Positions 7,922 through 16,992 of a stretch of DNA of 64,000 bases are shown here, piece after piece (positions within the stretch are counted from its first letter, which is position 1; the number at the start of each line of letters is the position of its first letter). Origin of the DNA: Anaerozeibacter sp031551775 (GTDB taxonomy: Bacteria; Bacillota; Clostridia; Christensenellales; Aristaeellaceae). The stretch lies in the NCBI GenBank assembly GCA_031551775.1, contig JAVBND010000012.1, positions 36,505 to 100,504 on the forward strand. The letters are read 5' to 3'. Below the pieces are notes generated by a model that saw nothing but the letters and a program-made list of their open reading frames with translations, was not told the origin of the DNA and made no database searches. A program made the position numbers and the translations under genes.

Positions 7922-9121
7922 ATGGGCAAGGCATTGATCATCGGCTGCGGCGGCGTAGCGGGCGTGGCGGTTCACAAGTGCTGCCAAAACAGCGATGTGT
8001 TTACAGAGATCATGATCGCGAGCCGCACAAAGAGCAAGTGCGACGCGTTAAAGGCAAAGCTTTGCGGCGGGAAGACCATCATCCATACCGCGCAGGTGGA
8101 CGCGGACAATGTGGACCAGCTTGTCAGGCTGATCGAGTCGTTCCGTCCGGATGTGGTGCTGAATCTGGCGCTGCCGTATCAGGATCTGGCGATCATGGAC
8201 GCGTGCCTCATCACCAAGACCCACTATGTTGACACCGCCAATTACGAGCCGCCGGACACGGCGAAGTTCGAGTACAAGTGGCAGTGGGCGTACCGCGAGA
8301 AGTTCGAGCGGGCGGGCATTACGGCGCTGCTGGGGAGCGGGTTCGATCCGGGCGTGACGGGCGTGTTCGCGGCATACGCCCAAAAGCACTATTTTGACGA
8401 GATCCACTACCTGGATATTCTGGACTGCAACGGCGGCGACCACGGCTATCCCTTCGCCACCAACTTCAACCCGGAGATCAACATCCGCGAGGTGACTTCA
8501 GACGGCAGCTACTTCGAGGATGGCCGCTGGGTGCACACGCGGCCCATGGAGATCAAGCGTGAATACGACTTCGCCCAGGTCGGGAAAAAGGATATGTACT
8601 TGCTGCACCACGAGGAACTGGAATCGCTGGCGTTGAACCTTACGGGCATCAAGCGCATCCGCTTCTTCATGACGTTCGGCCAAAGCTACCTGACGCACCT
8701 CAAATGCCTTGAAAACGTGGGCATGACGTCCATCGAGCCGATCGAGTATGAAGGGCGGCAGATCGTGCCGCTCAAGTTCCTCAAGGCCGTGCTGCCGGAC
8801 CCGGCCAGCCTGGGCGCGCGCACCGTCGGCAAGACCAACATCGGCTGCATCTGCCGGGGCGTGAAGGACGGGGCGCCCGTTGCCTACTATGTCTACAACG
8901 TGTGCGACCATCAGGCGTGCTACCGCGAGGTGGGGTCGCAGGCGATCTCCTACACCACCGGCGTTCCGGCAATGATCGGCGCGATGCTGGTGATGAACGG
9001 CACATGGCAAAAACCGGGCGTGTTCAACGTGGAGGAGTTTGATCCCGACCCGTTCATGGACGCGCTGAACCGGTGGGGCCTTCCGTGGGTGGAGGACTTC
9101 CATCCGCGGTTGGTGGACTGA
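7922..9121 (+). CDS. Carboxynorspermidine/carboxyspermidine dehydrogenase (saccharopine dehydrogenase family)
   Basis: A 399-residue NAD(P)H-dependent enzyme that condenses aspartate-semialdehyde with putrescine or diaminopropane, giving carboxyspermidine or carboxynorspermidine. The N-terminal Rossmann motif is GCGGVAG (8-14), and VDTANYEPPD and GSGFDPGVTG are typical of the Lys1-like family. The start ATG at 7922 lies two bases after the agmatinase stop. It is followed directly by the partner decarboxylase gene, the usual arrangement for this pathway. The putrescine made by the upstream genes favours carboxyspermidine as product. Confidence 0.9.
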   Translation: MGKALIIGCGGVAGVAVHKCCQNSDVFTEIMIASRTKSKCDALKAKLCGGKTIIHTAQVDADNVDQLVRLIESFRPDVVLNLALPYQDLAIMDACLITKTHYVDTANYEPPDTAKFEYKWQWAYREKFERAGITALLGSGFDPGVTGVFAAYAQKHYFDEIHYLDILDCNGGDHGYPFATNFNPEINIREVTSDGSYFEDGRWVHTRPMEIKREYDFAQVGKKDMYLLHHEELESLALNLTGIKRIRFFMTFGQSYLTHLKCLENVGMTSIEPIEYEGRQIVPLKFLKAVLPDPASLGARTVGKTNIGCICRGVKDGAPVAYYVYNVCDHQACYREVGSQAISYTTGVPAMIGAMLVMNGTWQKPGVFNVEEFDPDPFMDALNRWGLPWVEDFHPRLVD

Positions 9122-10230
9122 TGAAGACGCCCTGTTATATCATCGACGAGGCGCTGCTTGAGCGCAACCTCAGCGTGCTCAGGGATGTCGCGCAGCGCGC
9201 GGGCTTGAAGGTGCTGCTGGCGCAGAAGGCGTTCTCGATGTTTTGCGTATATCCGCTCATCGGGCGCTACCTGGACGGCACTTGCGCAAGCGGCCTCAAC
9301 GAGGCGCTGCTCAGCCAGCAATACATGGGCAAGGAAAACCACGTGTTCGCCGCCGCCTACACCGATGAGGAGGTGGACGCGCTGCTCAAGGTGTCAGACC
9401 ATGTCAGCTTCAACTCATTTGGGCAGTGGCGGCGCTACCGCGCGCGCGCGCTGGCGGCGGGCGTGAAGTGCGGCATTCGGATCAATCCGGAGCATTCCAC
9501 GCAGGACGGCCACGCGATCTACGACCCCTGCGCGCCCGGCTCGCGGCTGGGCGTGACGGCTGAGAACTTTGAGCCGGAGGCGATGGACGGCATCACGGGG
9601 CTTTCCTTCCACACGCTGTGCGAGCAGAACGCGGACGCGCTCATTTCAACGCTGGCCGCGGTGGAAGCGAAATTCGGGCAGTATTTTGACGGGCTTGAAT
9701 GGATCAACATGGGCGGCGGCCACCACATCACGCGGGAAGACTACGATGTGGAGGCCCTGGTTTCGTGCATCCGCGACTTTCGAGAGCGGCGCGGGCTTGA
9801 GGTGTACTTAGAGCCCGGAGAGGCGGTTGCGCTGAACGCCGGGTTTCTCGAATCTACGGTGCTCGACGTCGTGCGCAACGGCATCGACATCGCCATTCTC
9901 GACACATCGGCGGCGTGCCACATGCCGGATGTGCTTGAGATGCCCTACAGGCCGCGCGTCACGGGGGCCGGCGAGGCTGGGCGGGCGCACACCTACCGGC
10001 TCGCAGGGCCGACATGCCTCGCCGGAGACGTGATCGGCGATTACAGTTTTGACCGGCCGCTCAGACCGGGTGACCGGCTCGTGTTTGAAGACATGGCGAT
10101 TTATTCCATGGTAAAAAACAATACATTCAACGGCATGAACCTGCCATCCATCGTTCTGCGCGGCACCGACGGGCGCGAAAGGATGGTGCGCGCGTTCGGT
10201 TATGAGGATTTTAGAAACCGGCTGTCATGA
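9121..10230 (+). CDS. nspC: Carboxynorspermidine/carboxyspermidine decarboxylase
   Basis: A 369-residue alanine-racemase-fold PLP decarboxylase. PLP Lys36 is in LLAQKAFSMF; MGGGHHITR and the LEPGEAV phosphate/acid motif follow. It removes the carboxyl group from carboxyspermidine to yield spermidine. The ATG at 9121 overlaps the upstream stop (TGATG), so translation is coupled. Last gene of the operon; a perfect terminator hairpin begins immediately at its end. Confidence 0.93.
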   Translation: MKTPCYIIDEALLERNLSVLRDVAQRAGLKVLLAQKAFSMFCVYPLIGRYLDGTCASGLNEALLSQQYMGKENHVFAAAYTDEEVDALLKVSDHVSFNSFGQWRRYRARALAAGVKCGIRINPEHSTQDGHAIYDPCAPGSRLGVTAENFEPEAMDGITGLSFHTLCEQNADALISTLAAVEAKFGQYFDGLEWINMGGGHHITREDYDVEALVSCIRDFRERRGLEVYLEPGEAVALNAGFLESTVLDVVRNGIDIAILDTSAACHMPDVLEMPYRPRVTGAGEAGRAHTYRLAGPTCLAGDVIGDYSFDRPLRPGDRLVFEDMAIYSMVKNNTFNGMNLPSIVLRGTDGRERMVRAFGYEDFRNRLS

Positions 10231-10231
10231 A

Positions 10232-10268
10232 AAAGAGCGCGGAGCGGTGCGGCACCGCGCTCTTTCCG
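10232..10268 (+). terminator. Terminator of polyamine operon
   Basis: An 11-bp perfect stem, AAAGAGCGCGG (10232-10242) with CCGCGCTCTTT (10255-10265), directly after the nspC stop. The T-run is short, but the stem is strong. Confidence 0.8.
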
Positions 10269-10290
10269 TTATTTTGCCACGCAACCATCA

Positions 10291-10319
10291 TTGACACGCA
10301 TAAACAAAAGCTCTATAAT
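10291..10319 (+). promoter_or_regulatory. Sigma-A promoter of the oligopeptide ABC operon
   Basis: Perfect consensus: TTGACA at 10291-10296, a 17-base spacer and TATAAT at 10314-10319. It lies 73 bases before the binding-protein ATG, so strong constitutive expression is expected. Confidence 0.88.
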
Positions 10320-10391
10320 TAATATAATCTTTGCATTTTCCTTGTTTCAGGAAAACATGCAGGAAATATCGATGAAAAGAGGGATTGTCTC

Positions 10392-12026
10392 ATGAAGCGG
10401 ATCCTTTGCCTCATGCTCGTGGCGGTGCTCATGCTTTCGGTGGGCGCGGTCGGTTCAGCCGAGGGCGGCAAGATTCTCAAGGTTCACCTGCTCAACGAAG
10501 TCGAATCGCTCGAGATCGGACTGTCATCGGCGGGCCAGAGCTTTGACGTCATCTGCGCCACCACCGAGGGTTTGTATGCGCTGGATGCGGGCGGCACGCC
10601 GGTCCCCGCCATTGCCACCGGCTACACGCTCAATGCGGACAACACCGTTTACACCTTTACGCTGCGCGAGGACGCCTGCTGGTCAGACGGCACGCCGGTG
10701 ACCGCGAATGACTTCGTGTACGCCTGGAAGCGCGGCATCGACGACGTAGCCCGGCCCGATTACACCTATGCCTGGCTGTTTGAGACCGCGTGCATCAAGA
10801 ACGCGGCGGAAATCGTCGCCCACGAGAAGCCCGCATCGGAGCTTGGCGTGAAGGCGATTGACGATCATACGCTCGAAGTGACGCTCATTTCCCCTTGCGG
10901 CTACTTCATCAACCTGATGACCTTTTCCATCTTCCTGCCCATCAATGAGGCGTTTGCCGAGGCCAAGGGCGGCGACTACGGCAAGACCAGCGACGACGTA
11001 CTGGCCAACGGGCCGTTTGTGCTGACCGACTACACCCCGGCGTCGCTGTCCTTCAACATGGTGAAGAACGACAAGTACTATGCCAAGGACGACGTCAAGA
11101 TCGACGGCATCCACTTCCAGGTGATCAAGGACAACCAAGCGGCCATGCTGGCCTATGAGAATGGGGAGCTTGACACCGTGCTGCTGTCGGGCGATCTGAC
11201 CGAACTGTACCTGGGCAGCGAGGAGTTCAATTCCACGCCGTCGGGCTACTTCTGGTATGTGTCCATGAACCAGAAGATTCAGGGCCTTGACAACAAAAAC
11301 ATACGCGCGGCGCTGATGCACGCCATCGATAAGGAAACCCTGTGCGACTACGTGCTCAAGGACGGCTCCGAGCCGGCGCTGGGCGGGACGCCCAACGCTT
11401 TGGCGGGCGATCCGGAAAGCGGCGTGGACTTCCGCGTCAGCTCCGGCACCTATGCCGAGTACGATGTGGCGAAGGCCCAGGAATTCTGGGGCAACGGCCT
11501 CAGAGAACTCGGGGCAAGCGACTTGACGCTCGACCTGCTGACTGAGGATACCGAGGAATCGAAGACCGTGGGCGAATTCATCCAGCAGCAGCTGCAAACC
11601 AATCTGCCCGGGCTGACCATCACGCTGACCACCACCGTGAAGAAGGACCGCCTGGAGCGCATGCGCCGCGAGAACGGCAAGTACGAGCTGGGCCTCACCC
11701 GCTGGGGTCCGGACTATGCGGATCCCATGACCTACTTCAACATCTGGGCGACCAACGGCGGTCACGACGGCATGAGCTGGGAGGATTCCATGACCAATGG
11801 GTACGACGAGCTGGCAGCCAACTGCACGTCGGGCGAATTGGCCGCCAAGCCCGTCGAACGCTGGCAGGCCATGAAGGATTTGGAAAAGATCCTCTTTGAC
11901 AACGCGGTCATCTGCCCCATCTACCTGAAAGCGGACGCGTTCCTGGTCAAGCCGAACGTGACCGGCATTGAGCTTCACACCGTCGGCACGCCGCACGTGT
12001 ACCGGAATGTAGAGATCGCGGGGTAA
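10392..12026 (+). CDS. Oligopeptide ABC transporter substrate-binding protein (family 5)
   Basis: A 544-residue exported OppA-type protein. A signal peptide occupies about residues 1-23 (ends VGSAEG) with no lipobox cysteine, which is unusual for a Gram-positive binding protein that must stay at the surface; membrane retention may occur by other means. Typical SBP_bac_5 features are TLREDACWSDGTPVTANDFVYAWKR, DNKNIRAALMHAID and LTRWGPDYADP. It captures oligopeptides or similar solutes for the permease pair encoded next. A hairpin 14 bases after its stop probably lowers downstream transcription relative to this gene. Confidence 0.92.
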   Translation: MKRILCLMLVAVLMLSVGAVGSAEGGKILKVHLLNEVESLEIGLSSAGQSFDVICATTEGLYALDAGGTPVPAIATGYTLNADNTVYTFTLREDACWSDGTPVTANDFVYAWKRGIDDVARPDYTYAWLFETACIKNAAEIVAHEKPASELGVKAIDDHTLEVTLISPCGYFINLMTFSIFLPINEAFAEAKGGDYGKTSDDVLANGPFVLTDYTPASLSFNMVKNDKYYAKDDVKIDGIHFQVIKDNQAAMLAYENGELDTVLLSGDLTELYLGSEEFNSTPSGYFWYVSMNQKIQGLDNKNIRAALMHAIDKETLCDYVLKDGSEPALGGTPNALAGDPESGVDFRVSSGTYAEYDVAKAQEFWGNGLRELGASDLTLDLLTEDTEESKTVGEFIQQQLQTNLPGLTITLTTTVKKDRLERMRRENGKYELGLTRWGPDYADPMTYFNIWATNGGHDGMSWEDSMTNGYDELAANCTSGELAAKPVERWQAMKDLEKILFDNAVICPIYLKADAFLVKPNVTGIELHTVGTPHVYRNVEIAG

Positions 12027-12039
12027 TATGAGCGATATG

Positions 12040-12068
12040 GGCGGCGCGCAGTGGTCGCGCCGCCTTTT
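12040..12068 (+). terminator. Intercistronic hairpin (partial terminator) after the binding-protein gene
   Basis: A perfect 9-bp stem, GGCGGCGCG (12040-12048) with CGCGCCGCC (12056-12064), followed by TTTT. Its place between binding-protein and permease genes fits the usual role of giving excess binding protein. It also argues against starting the permease at the ATG at 12028, which would put the hairpin inside the coding region. Confidence 0.65.
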
Positions 12069-12105
12069 CCATTTGGACCCAGCGCATGCAAAAGGAGGGA
12101 TGTCG

Positions 12106-13107
12106 ATGCAAAAATACGAGGCGGACAAGCGAGGGAAAGCGGGTGTGCTGGGGGCGTTCTTCCGCCAGCCAATGGTGAAGTTTGTCGTAAAGAGGCTGCT
12201 GATCGCGCTCGTGACGCTTGGCGTTATTATCCTTGCGCTTTTTGTTCTTTTGCAGTTCATGCCCGGCTCGCCCTTCAACGATGAGAAGATGTCGCTTGAG
12301 CAGATCGCGGCGGCCAACGCCAAGTACGGACTCGATCAGCCGGTCATCGTGCAGTTCTTCCGGTATTTCAAGAACATGATGACGGGCGATTTCGGCGTGA
12401 GCTACACCATCGCCAAGAATGTCGATATATCAACGCTGCTTGACGCGCGCCTGGGCGTGTCGATTCGCATTGGGCTTCAGGCGGTGTCGCTGGGGGCCTT
12501 GATCGGCCTGTTGCTCGGCATCCTGGCCGCGCTCAAACACAACTCAATCTGGGACACCCTGTGCACGATTGTGTCGGTCATCGGCGTGTCCGTGCCCAGC
12601 TACGTGTTCGCGCTTGGCCTGTGTTATTTTGTAGCGTTCCTGCTCGGCTGGTTTCCGACGCTGTATTCCACCGCCAGCCCGTTCTATTCCTCGGTCCTGC
12701 CCACCGTTTCCCTGTCCATGTTCACCATCGCCACCATCGCGCGCTTTACGCGCACGGAAATGCTGGAAGTGCTCTCCAGCGACTACATGCTGCTGGCGGA
12801 AAGCAAGGGCATCTACGGCCCCCGGCTCATTTGGATGCACGCGATCCGCAACGCGTTGATTCCGGTGATCACGGTGCTTGGACCGCTGGTTGTGGACCTG
12901 ATGACGGGCAGTATGGTGGTGGAGAAAATCTTCTCCATCCCGGGCATCGGCACGCTGCTGGTGCAGGCCATCCAGACCAATGACTACAACGTGACCGTGG
13001 TGCTGTCATTTGTATACAGCCTCATGTATGTGCTGATGATGTTGGCGGTGGATATCCTGTACGGCATTATCGATCCGCGCATCCGGCTGACGAAGGAGGA
13101 TGCGTGA
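12106..13107 (+). CDS. Oligopeptide ABC transporter permease, OppB type
   Basis: A 333-residue inner-membrane permease with one N-terminal helix (VKRLLIALVTLGVIILALF), a periplasmic-side loop with MPGSPF, and a C-terminal BPD_transp_1 domain. That domain includes the EAA loop around LLAESKGIYGPRLIWMHAIRNALIP. AAAGGAGGG at 12091-12099 serves the ATG at 12106; the in-frame ATG at 12100 overlaps that site. The stop overlaps the start of the next permease. It forms the transmembrane heterodimer with the OppC-like protein. Confidence 0.92.
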   Translation: MQKYEADKRGKAGVLGAFFRQPMVKFVVKRLLIALVTLGVIILALFVLLQFMPGSPFNDEKMSLEQIAAANAKYGLDQPVIVQFFRYFKNMMTGDFGVSYTIAKNVDISTLLDARLGVSIRIGLQAVSLGALIGLLLGILAALKHNSIWDTLCTIVSVIGVSVPSYVFALGLCYFVAFLLGWFPTLYSTASPFYSSVLPTVSLSMFTIATIARFTRTEMLEVLSSDYMLLAESKGIYGPRLIWMHAIRNALIPVITVLGPLVVDLMTGSMVVEKIFSIPGIGTLLVQAIQTNDYNVTVVLSFVYSLMYVLMMLAVDILYGIIDPRIRLTKEDA

Positions 13108-14159
13108 TGGAGGCGAACAACAACAAATATGACCATGTCGGCGATTTTGAATTCGTAGGCATCGACACCGAGAACTTCATCGACGAAACCTTTGCCAGCC
13201 AGTCGTTCCTGCGCGACGCCATGGGCCGCTTTGCAAGGAACAAGGGCGCGGTATTCGGTTTGTTCGCAATCGCCGTCATCGTGATCTTTGCCTTCCTCGG
13301 ACCGCTCATGACGCCCTATGAGTTTTTTCAGCAGGACGCCAAGAGCGCCAACTTCGCGCCCCGCATTCAGGGCGTTGAGAAACTGGGCATCTTCGACGGC
13401 AGCGAAACGCTGCGCGTAGCGGGCATGTCCAAGGTGGTCAACAAGTACGCGGCCGAAGGCAAGGAAACCGGCTACGAAGACAGGTACTATTGGTTCGGCA
13501 GCGACACACTGGGCCGTGACATCTTCACGCGCACTTGGTACGGCACGCGCATCTCGCTGTACATCGCGCTCTTGGCGGTGGCCATCGACGTGCTGTTCGG
13601 CCTGTCCTACGGCCTGTTCTCCGGCTACTTTGGCGGCCGGGTGGACATGGTGATGCAGCGCATCGTAGAGATCATCAGCGGCATACCGTCGCTGGTGGTG
13701 GTCACGCTTTTGATGCTGGTGCTCAAGCCCGGCCTGATCACAATTTCAGTCGCGCTGATGATCACCGGGTGGATCGGCATGAGCCGCATCACCCGCGCGC
13801 AAATGCTGAAGATCAAGGAGCAGGAATACGTGCTCGCCAGCAAGACCCTGGGCGCAAAACACCTGTTTGTCATCTTCAGGGAGATCCTGCCCAATGTCCT
13901 CAGCCAGGTGATCATCACCTCCATGTTCACCATTCCCCGCGCCATTTTTACCGAGGCGTTCCTGTCGTTCGTGGGCCTCGGGGTGCCCGCGCCCATGGCG
14001 TCTCTGGGCAGCCTGATCTCAGACGCCTTCAAATCGCTCACCGTGCATCCGTACATGATCCTGCCGCCGGTCATCGTGCTGGCACTTCTGATGCTCAGCT
14101 TCAACATGCTGGCGGACGGGCTCCGGGACGCGTTTGAGCCGAAGATGAAAGAAATGTAG
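13107..14159 (+). CDS. Oligopeptide ABC transporter permease, OppC type
   Basis: A 350-residue permease. A cytoplasmic N-terminus with an acidic stretch (about 1-40) is followed by the first helix, a large external loop with the family signature YWFGSDTLGRDIFTR, and a five-helix transport domain with the EAA loop YVLASKTLGAKHLFVIFREILPN. The ATG at 13107 (TGATG overlap with the OppB stop, AAGGAGGA upstream) is preferred over the GTG at 13104. Together with the OppB-like subunit it forms the channel of the importer. Confidence 0.92.
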   Translation: MEANNNKYDHVGDFEFVGIDTENFIDETFASQSFLRDAMGRFARNKGAVFGLFAIAVIVIFAFLGPLMTPYEFFQQDAKSANFAPRIQGVEKLGIFDGSETLRVAGMSKVVNKYAAEGKETGYEDRYYWFGSDTLGRDIFTRTWYGTRISLYIALLAVAIDVLFGLSYGLFSGYFGGRVDMVMQRIVEIISGIPSLVVVTLLMLVLKPGLITISVALMITGWIGMSRITRAQMLKIKEQEYVLASKTLGAKHLFVIFREILPNVLSQVIITSMFTIPRAIFTEAFLSFVGLGVPAPMASLGSLISDAFKSLTVHPYMILPPVIVLALLMLSFNMLADGLRDAFEPKMKEM

Positions 14160-14170
14160 GAGGCGGTACA

Positions 14171-15241
14171 ATGAATCCGAAAAATGTACTGGAGATTCGC
14201 GATTTGGCCATCTCCTTCAAAACCACGGCGGGCACCGTGAACGCCATCCGCGGCGTGAACCTCGATGTCAAGCGCGCTCAGACGCTGGCGATCGTCGGCG
14301 AGTCGGGCAGCGGAAAGAGCGTGACGGTCAAGGCCATCGCGGGCATCATCGCAACGAACGGCGCGGTGAACGCGGGAAATGCGATGTACGCTATGCGCGG
14401 CGCGGACGGACGCGATGAGGTCTTCGACCTTTTGAAACTCAGCAAACGCGAGATGCGAAAGCGCATCAACGGCAAGCACATCTCCATCGTTTTCCAGGAC
14501 CCGCTGGCCAGCCTGAATCCCACCATGACCGTGGGCGCGCAGATCGCCGAGAGCATGACATTCCACGGCCTCTACACCGCCGCCCAGGCCAGAAAGCGCA
14601 CCTTGGAGCTTTTGAACATGGTGGGCATCGACCAACCCGAGCGCCGCGCGAAGAACTATCCGCACCAATTGTCCGGCGGCATGAGGCAGCGGGTGGTGAT
14701 CGCCATCGCGCTGGCCTGCGAACCCGACATCTTAATCTGCGACGAGCCGACGACAGCGCTCGACGTCACCATACAGGCCAAAATTTTAGAGCTGATCAAA
14801 CATTTGCAAAGGCAAATGGGCATCTCCGTCATCTACATCACCCACGATCTGGGCGTGGTGGCCACCGTTGCGGACGATGTGGCGGTGATGTATGCCGGGC
14901 GCATCATCGAAAAGGGCGGCGTGGAGGACATCTTCTACAATCCGAAACATCCCTATACCTGGGGGCTGCTCTCTTCGATGCCGGACATCGACGATGTGGG
15001 CGATCAGCTCTATACCATCCCCGGCAACCCGCCGAATCTTTTGCATCCGGTGACCGGCGACGCGTTTGCGCCGCGCAACGCTTACGCCATGGGCATTGAC
15101 TTTCGCGAGGAGCCGCCCATGTTCAAGGTGAGCGACACGCACTACGCGGCCACTTGGCTGCTTCACGAACGCGCGCCCAAGGTGGAGATGCCGGGGGCAT
15201 TGCTCGCGCGGCTCGAGCGCATCAGGAAAGGGGCGAAGTGA
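14171..15241 (+). CDS. Oligopeptide ABC transporter ATP-binding protein, OppD type
   Basis: A 356-residue ATPase. Walker A is GESGSGKS, the Q-loop region is VFQDPLASLNPTMTVG, the ABC signature is LSGGMRQRVVIA, Walker B is ILICDEPTTALD and the switch histidine is in THDLG. The C-terminal oligo_HPY extension (NPKHPYTWGLLSSMPD) marks the peptide/nickel importer subfamily. An AGGAGG lies immediately before the ATG. It pairs with the OppF-like ATPase encoded two bases after its stop. Confidence 0.94.
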   Translation: MNPKNVLEIRDLAISFKTTAGTVNAIRGVNLDVKRAQTLAIVGESGSGKSVTVKAIAGIIATNGAVNAGNAMYAMRGADGRDEVFDLLKLSKREMRKRINGKHISIVFQDPLASLNPTMTVGAQIAESMTFHGLYTAAQARKRTLELLNMVGIDQPERRAKNYPHQLSGGMRQRVVIAIALACEPDILICDEPTTALDVTIQAKILELIKHLQRQMGISVIYITHDLGVVATVADDVAVMYAGRIIEKGGVEDIFYNPKHPYTWGLLSSMPDIDDVGDQLYTIPGNPPNLLHPVTGDAFAPRNAYAMGIDFREEPPMFKVSDTHYAATWLLHERAPKVEMPGALLARLERIRKGAK

Positions 15242-15243
15242 TT

Positions 15244-16170
15244 ATGGAAAACAAGCCTCTTTTGTCGGTCACGGGCCTCAAACAGTACTTCAGAATCAAC
15301 CGCAACTTCACCGTCAAGGCCGTGGACGACGTGTCGTTTGAGGTGTACCCGGGCGAGATTTACGGGCTGGTCGGCGAGTCCGGCAGCGGAAAATCCACCA
15401 TCGGACGCGCGGTGATCCGGTTGTACAAGCCCACGGCCGGCCAGATCGTGTTTGACGGCATGGACATCTCCGGACACATGGACGCAAGGACTGAGGCTGT
15501 GCTGCACACCAAGATGCAGATGATCTTCCAGGACCCGGTCGCCTCACTGAACCCGCGCAAGAAAGTCTTGGACATCGTGGCGCAGGGACTCGATATCCAC
15601 AGGGTTCCCATGTCAAGGAGCGAGCGCGAGGACCGCGTGGCGGAAATGCTGCACAAGGTGGGTCTCGCCCAGGAGCACATCACCCGCTATCCGCACCAGT
15701 TCTCAGGCGGCCAGCGCCAGCGCATCGGCATCGCCCGCGCCTTGATCATGAATCCCGATCTGATCATCGCGGACGAGGCCATCAGCGCACTGGACGTTTC
15801 CGTGCAGGCGCAGGTGGTCAACCTGATGAAGGACATCCAGCAGCAGACCGGCATGGGGTTCGTGTTCATCGCCCACGATCTGTCGATGGTCAAGTACCTG
15901 TCCAGGCGCATCGGCGTCTTGCACCTGGGGCACATCGTGGAGACCGGCACCAGCGAGGAGATTTTTTCAAACCCCATCCACCCCTATACCCGCAGCCTGC
16001 TCTGCGCCAATCCCAGCGCGAACCCGCGCGTGGAGAAAATGCGCCGCGCGCTCAATTACGACTATGCCACCAGCGGCATCGATTACCTGGCAGGCACATT
16101 GCGCGAAGTAGGCGGCGCGCACCGCGTACTGGCCACGGAAGAAGAACTGTACCGCTGGATGCGCGCTTGA
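15244..16170 (+). CDS. Oligopeptide ABC transporter ATP-binding protein, OppF type
   Basis: A 308-residue ATPase with Walker A GESGSGKS, ABC signature FSGGQRQRIGIARAL, Walker B LIIADEAISALD and the oligo_HPY tail NPIHPYTRSLL. The Walker B helix carries ADEAIS in place of the more usual CDEPTS, a common variant in this family. The ATG at 15244 follows AAAGGGG. Last gene of the operon, closed by a strong terminator. Confidence 0.93.
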   Translation: MENKPLLSVTGLKQYFRINRNFTVKAVDDVSFEVYPGEIYGLVGESGSGKSTIGRAVIRLYKPTAGQIVFDGMDISGHMDARTEAVLHTKMQMIFQDPVASLNPRKKVLDIVAQGLDIHRVPMSRSEREDRVAEMLHKVGLAQEHITRYPHQFSGGQRQRIGIARALIMNPDLIIADEAISALDVSVQAQVVNLMKDIQQQTGMGFVFIAHDLSMVKYLSRRIGVLHLGHIVETGTSEEIFSNPIHPYTRSLLCANPSANPRVEKMRRALNYDYATSGIDYLAGTLREVGGAHRVLATEEELYRWMRA

Positions 16171-16181
16171 TGAAAATGATG

Positions 16182-16213
16182 ATTCCGGGCGAAACAATTC
16201 GCCCGGAATTTTG
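16182..16213 (+). terminator. Terminator of the oligopeptide ABC operon
   Basis: A perfect 12-bp stem, ATTCCGGGCGAA with TTCGCCCGGAAT around ACAA, followed by TTTT. The convergent cutC gene ends 30 bases further on and has no separate terminator, so the hairpin may serve both strands. Confidence 0.88.
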
Positions 16214-16242
16214 TGTTTCTGTTTTATGATATGGTCGGTGTG

Positions 16243-16992
16243 TCAGCCGTTTGCCCGCGCGTACAGCTCGGCGATCTGCTCGGCGTCCGCGATCAGGTAC
16301 CGGTCCTCCGGCGGGTAGATCGCGCCGCCAAAATAGATCGCGGTGTTCAATCGGCAGCTCTGATCGTAGGCGGTCCGATGAACCGCGGCATGGATCATGT
16401 CCGTGCCGATGGCGTCGCGGCACCACTTCACGTCATTGAGTTCAATACCGCCGCCGGGGAGGATTTCGATGCGCCCCGCCGCGTGCTCTATCATCTTTCG
16501 TATGGTCTGCGCGCCCCGCGCGACGGTCGGCTGCTGCCCGCTGGTCAGTACGCGCTTTACGCCCAGCGCGATCAGCGTATCCAGTGCCTCAAACACGTTT
16601 GGCACCACGTCGATCGCGCGGTGAAACACGCTTTCGTGTTCGCCGATCACGTCCATCATCTTTTCCGCGCGCTTGGCGTCCACCTGTCCGTCCGCGTCCA
16701 GGAAGCCAAACACAATGCCGTCCGCGCCATTTAGGAGCAGCATCCGCGCATCCTCAAGCATCACTTCGAATTCCGATTCGGTATAGCAGAAACCGCCTTC
16801 GCGCGGACGAACCATGCACATGACCGGAATATCGATGCTCCGCTTTGCGACCCTGAGCGAACCAACGCTGGGCGTCAAACCGCCATGGAACAAATCGCTG
16901 TTGAGTTCCACGCGCTGAGCGCCGCCCTTTGCGGCTTCAATCGCGTCCTGGGCCGAGCCGCAGCAAATTTCCAAATACAATGCTCTTTTCAT
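16243..16992 (-). CDS. cutC: CutC family TIM-barrel protein
   Basis: A 249-residue CutC-family protein recognised from LEICCGSAQDAIEAAKGGA near the start, MVRPREGGFCYT, HRAIDVVPN, VLTSGQQPT and ILPGGGI. The family was linked historically to copper tolerance, but its biochemistry is not settled. Here it overlaps the preceding M24-like gene by four bases (ATGA) in a two-gene operon that faces an amide-hydrolysis cluster. A role in metabolism of that cluster's substrate is at least as likely as a role in copper handling. Confidence 0.85.
   Translation of the reverse strand: MKRALYLEICCGSAQDAIEAAKGGAQRVELNSDLFHGGLTPSVGSLRVAKRSIDIPVMCMVRPREGGFCYTESEFEVMLEDARMLLLNGADGIVFGFLDADGQVDAKRAEKMMDVIGEHESVFHRAIDVVPNVFEALDTLIALGVKRVLTSGQQPTVARGAQTIRKMIEHAAGRIEILPGGGIELNDVKWCRDAIGTDMIHAAVHRTAYDQSCRLNTAIYFGGAIYPPEDRYLIADAEQIAELYARANG

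Noticed and set aside
10683..12323. Minus-strand open frame of 546 codons across the oligopeptide-binding protein gene
   Set aside because: Antisense shadow caused by high GC. The plus-strand product is a clear family 5 binding protein with promoter and ribosome site.
16243..16992. CutC gene as evidence of a copper-resistance locus
   Set aside because: No copper ATPase, chaperone or CsoR/CopY regulator is nearby; the gene is coupled to an M24-like protein instead.
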